Shown here: one piece after another, positions 17,188-28,549 of the stretch
How positions within the stretch are numbered: the stretch's first letter is position 1
Layout: each line of letters starts with the position of its first letter
Assembly (NCBI GenBank): GCA_016169945.1
Contig: JADLSH010000218.1
Span: forward strand, 62,001-126,000
Reading direction: 5' to 3'
DNA from: Trachythela sp. YZ-2020
Lineage: Eukaryota; Cnidaria; Anthozoa; Malacalcyonacea; Clavulariidae
Length of the DNA: 64,000 nt
Notes under the pieces: generated by a model
Told to the model about the DNA's origin: nothing
Database searches by the model: none
Seen by the model: the letters and a program-made list of their open reading frames with translations, nothing else
Made by a program: the position numbers and the translations under genes

Positions 17188-19258
17188 CACTGATCTAATA
17201 ATAGACTGGATATAGCTTCTATAGGTGGCAAAAGTGAAGCCACATTATATATGCGAAAATCACTTCCGGGGACCACGGAGTGATACAAATTTGTATAGAA
17301 ATGTATGGCGGACAACGTGAACGAACGTGAATTTTCGCAAATTTAAGACACTTTGCGATCTTGTACTAACCTCATCGTTCTACCATGGATAAAAGATGTT
17401 ATGTTAATGCTTTTAAAACTAAAATTATCTAGATTGCTCTAAAATATCGGCATTTGTGTTCGTTCAAAGTTGTCCTAGCGGGAATAATATTTTATCGCCA
17501 GGATCATATGAGAAGACAATTTCTAGTTTTCTTTCGAAATATGGAGGCAGAATAAGATCTACTCTACTCAAAAATACCTTGAAAGGAAAGTAAATAATTT
17601 TGTTTTATCATATATGTTTAATCTTGATCAACAAGAGGTTTTTAATTCCCCCAAATTACCAAGCCTTTACAAATATACTTTTCAGTCTGTATAGATATTT
17701 GTACATGTTTAGTTGTTTACAGTACTTGTTTTCATTTATTATACTTAAAACTGGATGGCAACCCAAATATAGCCTTTATACACCACGTATATTTACCATT
17801 TAATCCATGAATGATGGATTGCCATGCCTGTAAGTCAATGGTCCACTCTTGCCCACTCATTAGGAATTGAAATAGGTCAAGTTTGGTATAGAGAATATTC
17901 AAAACGAATACTCATAAGTCATAACTATTCATTTCTTAAGAAGGACCTTGGCCAATTACTGGAGAAACAGTCCTTTGAATTTTCCCCCATTTACACGAAC
18001 CCGGGTTGGAAGACCACATCTTCAACCCGGGTTGGAAGACCCTGTGGGGCTTCTTTTTATTGCATTCACATTATAACCCGGGTTGGCTGCAACACTGGAG
18101 TCTGGATATTTGTTTTCAACCCAGACCAGCTTGAACCAACCCTGGTTGACATTCAATTGAGGTTGTGTTATTTTTCTGTTCATAACTCTTTCATTACACA
18201 CTATTTTGCTGATACACATGTGTCGAACCTTTCTACCATCCACCTTGTCAGCCTGGTGTCCATGATCAGTTGTGCTGTTTTGACATTGTCAAGAAGGGAG
18301 CTGATATAACACGGTGTCAGTACATCTTTGCAATCAGTAAACTGATTTGCATACATACAGCACCCAAACTGACAAAACACATGAAGAAAGATCCAGACTA
18401 TTTTGCATCAGTGACCATGACTTGGTCATGACAGCTGGACCAAATGGAAACAAGGCTCAAGTGTATAAATGGGGCATTAAACAGTAGTGTTTCTTTTGCA
18501 AACTGCAGGCAAATGCTGGGAGTTGGTGGAAATAACTGGAAAATTGGTTATTTTTACAATAACAAATGTTTAGATAACAATATCTTTTAAGCAAATTTTT
18601 ATATTAAAAAAATAATGAACAACACATTCTGCATTTAAGATCAATTTCATGGTTGCAAGTTCAAAATTCGGCTGCATTATAAACATAGATTCACTCCGCA
18701 AAAGGCTATATTTGGGCAGGCTTCCAGTTTTATAGTATAAATCAAAACAAGTACTATTAAACGTGTAAAATATCTATACAGGCTTGGTCATTTGAGGGAA
18801 TTGTAAACCTCTTGTTGATCAAGATTAAACATATATGATAAAACAAAATTACTTACTTTCCTTTCAAGGTATTTTTGAGTAGAGTGGATCTTATTCTGCC
18901 TCCATATTTGGAAAGCAAACTAGAAATTGTCTTCTCATATGATCGTGGCGATAAAATATTATTCCCGCAAGGATAACTTTGAACGAACACAAATGCCGAT
19001 ATTTTAGAGCAATCTAGATCATTTTAGTTTTAAAAGCATTAACATAACATCTTTTATCCATGGTAGAACGATGTGGTTAGTACAAGATCGCGAACTGTCT
19101 TAAATTTGCGAAAATTCACATTCGTTCACGTTGTCCGCCATACATTTCTATACAAATTTGTATCACTCCGTGGTCCCCGGAAGTGATTTTCGCATATATA
19201 ATGTGGCTTCACTTTTGCCACCTATAGAAGCTATATCCAGTCTATTATTAGATCAGTG
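17188..19258. mobile_element. DNA transposon with ~0.6-kb inverted repeats and 8-bp target duplication
   Basis: Both ends begin CACTGATCTAATAATAGACT. The inverted repeats run about 17188-17780 and 18705-19258. The 8-bp duplication with central TA and the CAxTG terminus fit hAT (Buster-like), though such long terminal repeats are unusual for hAT. The middle has only decayed frames, for example CCFDIVKKGADITRCQYIFA near 18270-18340, which I cannot assign. Copy A shows the empty site at ~1470. Confidence 0.75.
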
Positions 19259-19266
19259 GTTTAACT
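19259..19266. repeat. Target-site duplication GTTTAACT, right
   Basis: Exact match to 17180-17187. Confidence 0.7.
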
Positions 19267-19397
19267 GCACTGGAATCAACCAATAAATTCGAGAAACATT
19301 TCTATATATATATTATTATATACGTAACACTCCAGCAAATTAGCTATATTTTTAAATTATAACACATAATTTTAGAAACTACATTTAATCCTTGGAC

Positions 19398-19724
19398 ATG
19401 AAGAACTTTATCTTTCTCCTTATGCTCTTGGTCTCCGCTGAAATGTGTTGGTCGTGTGGAGGAGGAAATGGTCTGTGCACCATCTTCAGTGGATGCAGTG
19501 ACGAGGAGTATTGTTACCGCCGTCATTGTCGGCCAAAGGGTGGTAAATTGGGAAGCTGCATTTGGGGATTTCAGTCAAACACGTGTTTAAGTGGCCTCTC
19601 CTGCAAGTGCAACTCAAAGCTTTGCGATTCTGCTGCAATAACTGGAGAGTTAGGAAATGGTCTTGGTGGACTTGGCATCCCAGATTTGGGCAGTGCCGTC
19701 AGTAGTTGCTGCCGTTGTGCGTAA
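19398..19724 (+). CDS. Small cysteine-rich secreted peptide, paralog B
   Basis: This encodes 108 residues in one exon, aligned end to end with the gene at 1608. The signal peptide is identical at the nucleotide level. The coding sequences differ at eight bases: seven change the protein (R to S, M to K, D to G, R to L by two bases, I to S, S to C) and one is silent. The S-to-C change adds a thirteenth cysteine near the C-terminus (SSCCRCA). The start is ATG 19398; the codon two before it is TTG, not ATG. The downstream AATAAA of paralog A is AACAAA here (~19925). Function unknown, as for paralog A; a colipase/Dickkopf-like fold is inferred. Confidence 0.85.
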   Translation: MKNFIFLLMLLVSAEMCWSCGGGNGLCTIFSGCSDEEYCYRRHCRPKGGKLGSCIWGFQSNTCLSGLSCKCNSKLCDSAAITGELGNGLGGLGIPDLGSAVSSCCRCA

Positions 19725-20084
19725 ACGATTTGGGGAAAAAGCTAACAGATATGTCTATTGTAATTTCGTTTAGAAAACTGTTCAGTCAAACTTGTAATAT
19801 TGATGAATTGAAATTCAAAATATAACAAGTATAGCCTTGTGTGAAATAATTCACTGCTTTAATATTAGAAACACGTGTATATACTTAAAGTAAACAGGAC
19901 TTCTCTGGCGTTAATTATATTAAGAACAAAACGTTTGCAAATCATAAAATTTTGATAATCGTGGTGTACATTATTATTTTCTGGGCGAATTGCAGAACAT
20001 TGCAGGTTTAGTTGCAAACTTGAGGATAGCCACAATATATGCAAAAAGGTTTTTATAAATGAACGAAATAATCCGCAGGGAGAC

Positions 20085-20465
20085 CTCAACATCAAGACAG
20101 ATGATAGAATGATTACCATGAAGTAATGAAATAAGTCTAAGTCCTCCGACAGGAGTTGAACCTGCGGTCCCGCGATTACGATGCAGCGCTCTGACCACTG
20201 AGCCACAGAGTCCAGTTGCCAAGCGTTAACCGCAAGTTCATGTATATATATAAACTACAAGATGCTTTTCTCTGCATCTCACTACGCAAAAATATACGAG
20301 TATATACGCAGAAAAAACATCTTGTAGTTTACCTTATCACAACACGCAGTACCCGCATCTATATATATATACATGAACTTGCGGTTAACGCTTATGAAGT
20401 GGACTCTGTAGATCAGTGGTCTTGCATTTTTCGCAGCCGTTTCCGTTCAGGTCTAAAATATTATT
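20085..20465. repeat. Palindrome with two inverted tRNA-like heads
   Basis: On minus, 20145-20215 reads GACTCTGTGGCTCAGTGGTC (box A) ... CAGGTTCAACTCCTG (box B), a tRNA-like SINE head whose acceptor stem does not pair. The adjacent AACCGCAAGTTCATGTATAT and ACTACAAGATG segments are mirrored at 20310-20400 and lead into a second head on plus. Absent from copy A. Confidence 0.55.
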
Positions 20466-20749
20466 TATATTATTTCACTCGAAATATCCATACCATCGAT
20501 AACATTTTATGGTTTCTTTCAAATTCGTCGCTTTGTGATACTGATCAATGTACTCAAATGTTACAACGAACAATTAACAATGTTTCAAGAACGCACAATA
20601 GTACTCGCCAGTATCTATTTTTTTATTTTTTTTTATTTAAAATTAATTGGAAACGGTAGCCCTTCAGCGATAAATGAAAAACTGATTTTCAAGGGGCCGT
20701 TTATCAATACATACATTAATTAAAAATACAAATACTTACTATATTAAAG

Positions 20750-20955
20750 TCACTCCAAACTTTATATTATATTAACTGTACTTGGCTTGACGTTTTTTAT
20801 TACTGCAAAAGCGTTTATGCAAAGCGTTTATGCATTTTTGATTATTGCAAAAAATGCCAGAACACAAGTTTTAGCTCACCGGTATCTGAAATACGCTTTT
20901 GCAATAATCAAAAACGTCAAGCCAGGTACAGTTAATAGAATACAAAGTTTGGAGA
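20750..20955. repeat. Palindromic MITE, copy B
   Basis: Same element as 2680-2885, at the collinear position. Confidence 0.7.
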
Positions 20956-21643
20956 CTGGTTGGACGTAAAATACAACTCGCTACCCACGCTAGTTTAGGC
21001 ATGGCCCGAAAATAGGAAGAAAAGCTACAAGTTTTTTTGTATGATGAAATATTAGATGGAGTAGTACAAATTTATTTTATGTAATAAAAATAGATCGTTT
21101 TGGTTTTGAGAATATTGTTTTGGTATAATGTGTTCTTATTGAAATTTTTTGTCCATTTAGTTAATCATGGAAGTTCCGAAGACCGATTCATAAAAGAAGT
21201 GGAGTAGCATGTAAACTCTTGTATAATTTGTCAAAGAATAAAAAGTGGCTGAATGCTATAGCTCAAAAGATTGTAAACTCTAGAAGAGTTGAATTTTGAG
21301 CACTTTAATAAAGATAGTTGAAACGTAAGCTCAAATAGGCTCGCACCTAAAGGTTTTGGGGCTATGAAGATTGAATAGCGACGGGAAAAAATAATGCCTG
21401 AGGGGGAGGATAAAACTAACCAAAAATATATCAAGAACTTCGACGTTTCGAGCGAAGGCCCCTTGTCTAGAAGTTAGTAGCGTGGGTCGGGAAAAAACAT
21501 GTGCTTTTCTAGTGAATACAAAGGCGATCACGTGATAATCACTGGCAATCGCAGTATTTCACATGTGAAAATTCGAGCCCTCTTGTAGGTAGTAATGATA
21601 CTCATTTCAGAACTTGGCACATACCGCCTTTCTTAGATTTAAA

Positions 21644-21965
21644 GGGCTTCGGTGCGCAATCGTCAGAGCAAGCGCCTTTCACCTCTCAGTCTTGAGTTCG
21701 GTTCTCGCTGTGGACTAGTCAACGCTCTGCCGAAAGTCGAGGATTTTCTCCGAGCACTCCGGTTTCCTCCCACATGGAAAAGTTGACTGAGTGGGTTAGG
21801 ATATACAGATTAGCAAAGTAATATCACAATTGTTGTAAAAATAGATAATGTAGGCTACGTACGTACATAATATAGGTAGGCGACATACTTGATGTAATCG
21901 GCCACTGCGGAAAGGTCCCAACGGGGAGTCAGCTGAATAATGTATGTATGTATATGTATGTATGT
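21644..21965 (+). mobile_element. tRNA-derived SINE with conserved core, copy B
   Basis: Same insertion as 9508-9835, with the same CTCCGAGCACTCCGGTTTCC core and TGTATGTA tail. Confidence 0.65.
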
Positions 21966-22064
21966 ATATCCATGCATCTGTGCCTGATATCAGCAGACAT
22001 TGAGTTTCATGCATTTCTTGTATGTTTGTCGTTTAACTCTCTAGAACACTGAGCAATATAATTT

Positions 22065-22205
22065 CATATTTAATATCGACGTTTCGACCAATATTTATTA
22101 ATCATCAGGAAGCTATAGCAAACATTATCGACAGGTGTTGTAGATCTGTCATAAATATTCATTAGTTTCCTATTGATGGCAAATAGTTACTCGAAACATC
22201 GATAT
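22065..22205. repeat. Inverted-repeat element with hammerhead-like core
   Basis: AATATCGACGTTTCGACC at the left is mirrored by CTCGAAACATCGATATAA at the right. Read on minus, the left part contains CTGATGA and, 16 bases later, CGAAACGTC, the conserved hammerhead core, but the closing stem is poor. Confidence 0.4.
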
Positions 22206-22577
22206 AATAAATGAAATTTTTCTAAACTTCCATTATTTTGTTTATACAGGAAATGTGGATTGTTCAAATTTGCCTCGTGAGATTGTAATTGAAAAATAAT
22301 GAAAATGTCTTATTCGATATTTGCATGATGAGGAGCATGGGTGGTAAGTAGGGTTAGCGCGATGCTACTGTAGGTCGATGGTAGCGTATTCGGTTCGATA
22401 ACTTGGCTACAAAGTGAAGTTTGGTTCTCTTCTTCGGCTTCTTCGCGCTCTTATAGGCCCTTATAGGTCTTAGATGTCAAGCAACTGTGCGATGAGTAAA
22501 CTGTGCAGACCCTAATATTAATCTACCATCTATATATACGTAGAATAACATAAACGTTCTCTTAGCTGTTTTAATTG

Positions 22578-22690
22578 ATGTCTTTCTTGACACAAGAAAT
22601 ATGCTTGCACATGGAGTCAAATTTTATTTTTAAATGTCTTTCTTGACACAAGAAATATGCTTGCACATGGAGTCAAATTTTATTTTTAAA
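22578..22690 (+). repeat. 56-bp tandem duplication
   Basis: ATGTCTTTCTTGACACAAGA ... TTTTATTTTTAA occurs twice head to tail with essentially no divergence, so the duplication is recent. Confidence 0.85.
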
Positions 22691-24035
22691 TGATGGAGAA
22701 CTTTTTCTTCCAAAAAATTAATAATAAGACAGAACACAACCGCGTTTATCAGCAAATTTTTAAAAATTGGTTTTTACCAGACAATCAAGCGCCCTGCTCA
22801 AAACATGAACTAGAGAGGAATAAGTTATTTATCACGATGACCTCACTTCTGCTAACAATTCTATTTAAAAATATATACAGTGTAAAGATACTATGTATTA
22901 GAAGCGCATTACTACAATGTATACCTCAGTTTACTTACTTACACAATAATAATATAGCCACCCCAATAGCTTTCGGCCCTCCCAAAATAATAGAATTTAA
23001 AAAAAAATTGCAGCAAATAGCATAGACTCACAAATCATAATGAAAGAATTAATGAAAGGGCTTAACGAAAGAGGTAGAGAAGACTATGAAAATGCCATTT
23101 CAAAATTTTTCCGCTCGGCGCCAACCATGGTCACGCCTCGTGAGGGCGGCCCACCTAAGTTTAACAAGCTTCCTACGCCCCTACGTGATCATCACCTGCA
23201 GATCACAGAGAGTAAAGATAGGATGTGACTGCTTTTCAGACTGGGGTGCAGTAAGGTCAGGGGTGCCTCAAGGGACACAATTAGGCCCCTGGCTGTTTTT
23301 AATTATGATAAATGACCTTTCTACTTCCCATCCTTTCGATCTATGGAAGTACGTTGACGACTCAACTGTTTCGGAAACTATACAGAAAGGGGAACAGAGT
23401 TGCGCTCAGTCGGCTGCAAATGAAGTTAACGAATGGTCTAAAGTGAATCTTTTCCAGTTGAACTGTGACAAAACAAAAGAACTTGTCATCAACTACAGCA
23501 GACAAAATAAAGAAGAAATTCATCTACCGGTACTGATTGACGGTCAGCCGATCAGAAAAGTAACAAGTGTGAAACTTTTGGGACAATGTTCAACTCGTAT
23601 CTTACGTGGAACAATCATGTTGAATATTTAGCGAAGGGTGCCTTTCAAAAACTTTACTTTTTGATTCAGCTTAAACAGTCCGGGGTAGATACCCGGACAC
23701 TACGGGAAAGACACGAATCTAAAACTTATGACCTGCGGGTACAATACCCCTTAGTAGTGCCAAGAACTAAAACTAAACGTTTTTCTAACTCATTTATAAT
23801 TGCTGGTAGCAAGGCATATAATCAATTAATTAAGAAATGTACATTTTAGGTTGACGAAACTTTTAAACTTTTTTATAAGAAAATTTTGTAAATATAATAA
23901 TTTACGGGTATTTTAAGACTAGTAGAATCTTTAAGATCTTACAGTAAATTACCTATGTAATAAGTCACGCAATTCAGTTTCTACTGCCATGCATGTGATC
24001 TTAATTTTAATAAATCAATCAATCGAATAAAGAAG
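22690..24035 (+). mobile_element. CR1/L2-like LINE fragment (reverse transcriptase C-terminal half)
   Basis: Frames give GVPQGTQLGPWLFLIMINDL and WKYVDDSTV, RT motifs with a YVDD active site, then an NxxKTKELVIN segment, a frameshift near 23600 and a C-terminal part (TKRFSNSFIIAGSKAYNQL). The 3' end near 24020 is an AATCAATCAATCG tail. The 5' part (22690-23040) is open but unrecognised. Non-functional. Confidence 0.75.
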
Positions 24036-26220
24036 ATATTAAAGATTGTTTGAGTTGAACTGGAGTATGACCGGAGGTATGTTTGGGATTAAACTTTTAG
24101 TATTTTTGATTCTGTAATGTTTAGTCGGCAACATAACCCACTGTTAAAAAGCTTATTTTGTAAGGATTCCAATGGTGTTAGTTTCATTGTCAGGAGGTAA
24201 ATAGGCCTATTTGCAAAGGAGATCGTACTCAAAGTGCTCTTGAAACAACATAATTAAAATGCGGCAGGCGAGGTATAAGCAGCCAAAAATTAATAACCTT
24301 TCCTGCCATTTTCTTCCAAAACTATACGGCATATATGCCAAGTGGTTTTCACGGTGCAGAAATAACAATATTATGAGTCATGACAACATCACAACACGAA
24401 TTGTAAAAGTTTTAACATGCATTTAATTGACTTGACATTCAACCTTAATATATACAGGAATTCTAAGTATAGACGGAAGATTCGTCGGAAAATACATAGA
24501 CATCATTGGTCTTATGAATTATTCCTCATTACCAAGTTAATGAGACAGCAGTTCTTCTGAGTAGCAACTCGTATAGTAGACAAAATACGTCAACATTTGC
24601 CTTAAAAAGGTATTTTTAAAAAGGCAAAGATAGTTTGGAATGCGTTTATAATGATCTTTTTTGTAATCTGTCAATGATTCGCGGTTATCTCGAACTTTTT
24701 ATTGTTTCCCTTGGCTGTTCGAGATGGCGGTGTTCTACTGTAATCTCTTCTGAGCCTGTGTAGCTGGTATTTTAAATTTTGGTTGCCTGCGCCTCAACGG
24801 CCCCAACCGTACGCATGCAGGCTATGGGTAAATAGAATTATCGTACGTACAGAATTTCATGTTTGAGTGAACTTAGTTTGTTACGTCCTAACTTTGAATA
24901 CTTTTATATGGTTCATGTCAACAAAAAATCTGTCAAATTTTTGGTGGAAAGACAAAATTAATATTGCAGCTTTACATTGGAATTCCTGGTGACGACATCG
25001 ATTGCAATCCTATACCGTCGAGGTATATAATATTCACCGATAATCACCGAGACTGAGGTAAATAATTGTTTTAGTATAATTTCAGTAGTAAAATATGCAT
25101 GAAGTTAAATACAACAACATGCGCTTCCGTTATGAATATAATTTACTTCCTTTTTAGATACGTAATGCTACTAAAATACTCGTGAAGTTCGTGAAAATCT
25201 ATGGCCGAAATATATGGCCAAATGGCGCTGAAAATGCTTAAAATTTGAAGAAAGATCACGCAGGATATAAATCGAACAATTTAAAACGTTTAAGAAAAGT
25301 TAATTGTTGTCATGTTCATGTTAAATGTGAATGAACGTCCTTGGCAAGTGCAATTTGCCGCTCTTTGCTTGTACGTTTTAAATTTGTCAAACAAATTGTT
25401 AATAAATTAATTGCAAAAACACTTCTTACGTTTAAAAAGCTTAACCTCATATTATCCTTTATTTGTCTAATTTCATGGAGAGAAGTCACTTCAAAACGAC
25501 TTTGGGTTCTAAGTTCATGTTACGCACACAATAGGGTTAGGGTTAGGGATTGGGTCGGGATTGGGGTCAAGATCAAAGAGAAATATTCGTGACTCGTAAC
25601 ATGGCCTTATAACCCGACTTTGGGAAGCCATTTTGAAAGAAAAGCTTTATTTACTACTCCGGCTAGTAAATAATGCCTCAGATTTACTGCTCAGCCAACC
25701 AATCAAAACACTTGAGAGGCATTATTTACTACTGAAATTATACTAACATTGTATATTATACGGATGTTCAAAATCGTTAGTTTGCAAGTGATTACTGGAC
25801 CCTCAGTTAACATAGCTTACGTATAAAAAATGTCAGTTTCACAATAAGGCAATACGCATACAGACCTCTAATTTAGAGGATCGTGCTCCTTGTAAAATGT
25901 CGGGTCCCTGAAGTGGTGTTTCCTGCATTCTGGGTAAACTTATCCATCGTAAAATACACAATTTAGTCTGCACATTTCAGCACTATATATAAAGTCTATA
26001 TAAAATATTGGAGCTTGTTATGTGTTTTCGACCTATGTTTCTTTTTCATTTTGGCGACAGTTGTAGGAACGTTCTTGGCCTCAGTGTATCTATGCACGAT
26101 TTAATTTTGTCGCGAAAATGTGATTTTTGTAATTTGGTCTCTGACTCTGCTGCAGTGTCTATTAGGCTAAGTTTTTTTATGTTACATTCTTTTGTGACCA
26201 AATGACCGCGTCGGAAATTT
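24036..26220. other. No supported gene
   Basis: AT-rich. Two TTAGGG-like units at 25530-25550 and a small palindrome at 25650-25735 (TAGTAAATAATGCCTCA mirrored) are the only structure noted. Confidence 0.45.
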
Positions 26221-26261
26221 TATAAGCTCATCAACGTCACTCTTCTTTGGGCAGTTGATAT

Positions 26262-26447
26262 ATGGCGGCAGAACGGTTGAAAGGGAGTATTCGTTCAGTT
26301 CAAACCGTTTTCAATTTTCCATTTATATCGCTATTATTGCTTTGGACCGCACTTTCAGTATTTCCGTATAAATATCATGACAGGTTTTCCGAATTTAGTA
26401 ATTTTAATTTGGAAAATGAAGTCCGTATTTGCGATACATTTCAATGA
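26262..26447 (+). CDS. Possible 61-aa membrane-anchored peptide
   Basis: ATGGCGG start, then one hydrophobic segment (FISLLLLWTALSVF, residues ~21-34), then a charged tail. AATAAA follows five bases after the stop (26452-26457). No family recognised. The AATAAA and the membrane segment are the only support, so this could easily be chance. Confidence 0.2.
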   Translation: MAAERLKGSIRSVQTVFNFPFISLLLLWTALSVFPYKYHDRFSEFSNFNLENEVRICDTFQ

Positions 26448-26911
26448 TCTCAATAAACAAACAATTTCAGTCGCTTTTGTAACATTGGACTGAAACTTTG
26501 TACTTCTGAATAAGATTCAATTTTCTGAACACGAGTCTCATAGTTTGCATGTACTATATACAAACGCCGTGACTCTTTAATTAACTAACGTTACTATAGT
26601 TACAGTATGTGTGTTGCAGCCATAATCAACATTTTAAAGTGATATTCGTACACTGATGTGACTGCAGCCGACGGTGGCATTCTCTAGCCGACTGTGGGTC
26701 TACAACCTAACATTTCACAGTCTTTGACAGCTAATATATACCAACGCACTCGCAGTATTAAACGAAACGAATGCATTTTTATAGTTATGTTGACCTTATA
26801 ATCTCTCCGGCATGGCCACCCATAGATATGTAAGGCCGGCAAGAGGGGGGGAGGGGCACGGGGGGCAAAATACCCGGGCCCGGACTGCTCAGAAAGGCCC
26901 GGAAAAGTTAA

Positions 26912-27529
26912 AACCCCGGAAAACGAGGATGAGAGTTGATGAGAGTCAATGAGAGTTGCAACTCTCACTCCTGTTAAGTTTGACCGCCAGCTCTCATCGA
27001 CTCTCATATGCACTCTTATCAACTTTGAGCTGGTTCAAATTTTGATGAGAGTTGATGAGAGTTTCGCTCGTTTGACAGGTCATTAGAGTTGCATTAGAAT
27101 TTGAAACAACTAGTGTTTTGGCCTTTCTATAAGCATTAGCTTAACAAAATAACACGTTATTACTGTGTCTACAATAAGTAAAGCTAAGAAGGAAATTTAT
27201 TATTATTATTATTTACTAATATTTATACACGGTAGCATCTCAACCATATAGTTCAGAATTATCTATAATTACATAGTATATTAAAAAGATGCAAGCAAAA
27301 AGAAAAAGGTTGATTTTCAGATGGCCGTGTTAAATTATTAAAACACTTTGTTTACAAAAAACGGAGAGTTCTTCTCAGGGCTCCGTTTCGTGCGCTAGAT
27401 TATTTCTGTCGCGAATCTCGTGCAACTTTTGTTCTCGTGAGTGTGGTATGAGAGTTGAACAAACTCTCGTGCAAACTCTCACTTGCCATTGCCAACCCTC
27501 ATCAACTCTGATCCTCGTTTGACCGGGGC
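26912..27529. mobile_element. 618-bp MITE with TTAA target duplication
   Basis: TTAA at 26908-26911 and at 27530-27533 flanks termini AACCCCGG...AACGAGGATGAGAG and CTCTGATCCTCGTTTGACCG. TTAA duplications are typical of piggyBac and Kolobok families. Internal subrepeats of GATGAGAGTTGATGAGAGT. No transposase. Confidence 0.7.
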
Positions 27530-27678
27530 TTAAGGATGTTCGCCTCAGATGTAAAGCTTTATGGGCGCCTATTTATTTAATATATTATACATTTCTGAAA
27601 TAAATGGCATAATAGAAAAACATCATCATCTGTTTCATTAAATATTTTATGTCACATCTACTCGCCCAAACTATATAC

Positions 27679-28074
27679 CCATGTATAAGTTGATGACATT
27701 ATTAATATAGTTGTCTGTGATATTTCCTATCAACATATAATTGTGTTGTCTAGCTTCACCCATGTTTAATTCATCATCGTGCGTTCCAGATCCTGCTTTT
27801 CCAACAACAAATACCAGTAACCACCTTAAGTCTTTCAATTTTTTATTTCCCAAAGCTTTACGTCGTTCACAATTGCTTCGATTTCCCCAAGTTTGTCGGA
27901 TAGCCTCGCGACGTTTTCGAAACTCGTCTCCTTTGGCGCCAGAATTGACTAAAACCATTATTAAAATATTCAGTGTTGTGTCAATTTTGGGCAAACTTTC
28001 CGAGAAAACGAATTTGAAATTGACGAAGGGATAATAGTTGTTCACTATATTTGCCGACATCTTTGCCGTTGTCG
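27679..28074 (-). CDS. Beta-1,3-galactosyltransferase-like (GT31) exon, partial gene
   Basis: The minus-strand exon is bounded by acceptor TTCTGTAG (before 28074) and donor GGGTATAT (27678). It contains RREAIRQTWGN, the signature start of the GT31 Golgi galactosyltransferase domain, then LVFVVGKAG and GEARQHNYMLIGNITDNYIN, matching the E-x(n)-DIL-x-D-F-x-D-x-Y region. Family members add galactose or N-acetylglucosamine in beta-1,3 linkage in the Golgi lumen. The DxD-containing and C-terminal parts are not visible nearby, so this is either one exon of a gene extending past unseen introns or a stranded gene fragment. Confidence 0.6.
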
Positions 28075-28540
28075 CTACAGAATTCCATTCCCCGCATTAA
28101 AGTTGTTCATGAATTTTAGGAATGTTTTATTTATCCTTTTCAGCATAAAGGCTAGTCTCTCTCGCAGACGTTCTTATAGCTTCAACCTTCCCTAACGAAC
28201 GTCTGCTGAAACGAGCTGCACATTCCATTCCCTTTCTTTTAGGAGCCAATCATCATCCAGTGGTTCATAGAGTAAGAGCCAATCGGAAGCCGCGATGTGA
28301 AGTTAGCGTCTGGGGAAAGCCCTCAAACCCTTGCTGAAAAATTGTGCGAGTTCATATATATTATTCTGTGAAATGTGTTTAGTTGCAAGGAAATATTTTG
28401 AAACGTTTAGCGTAGAACGTCACGATATTTACGTAGAATACTATTTTAATTATGTTCTTGCAGCTTCTGCAAACAATCGGCACAAAGTGCAATTATATAG
28501 CTTATGTTATTACGGAAATTTAAAATTTTGTTAACAATAT

Positions 28541-28549
28541 ATGTCAGAA
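28541..28549. repeat. Target-site duplication ATGTCAGAA, left
   Basis: Nine bases, repeated exactly at 29205-29213. Confidence 0.85.

Larger units (their letters stand above)
16880..22005 (+). repeat. Segmental duplication, copy B
   Basis: Collinear with 1100-9870. It lacks the OTU/Polinton-type insertion (intact site at ~21060) but has its own 2.07-kb insertion at 17188-19258 and a tRNA-like palindrome at ~20085-20465. Confidence 0.9.

Noticed and set aside
20145..20215. Possible functional tRNA gene on minus
   Set aside because: Boxes A and B are present, but the acceptor stem does not pair and the anticodon arm is poor; better explained as a SINE head.
25530..25552. Telomere-like TTAGGG repeats
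   Set aside because: Only about two units; too short to call an interstitial telomere.
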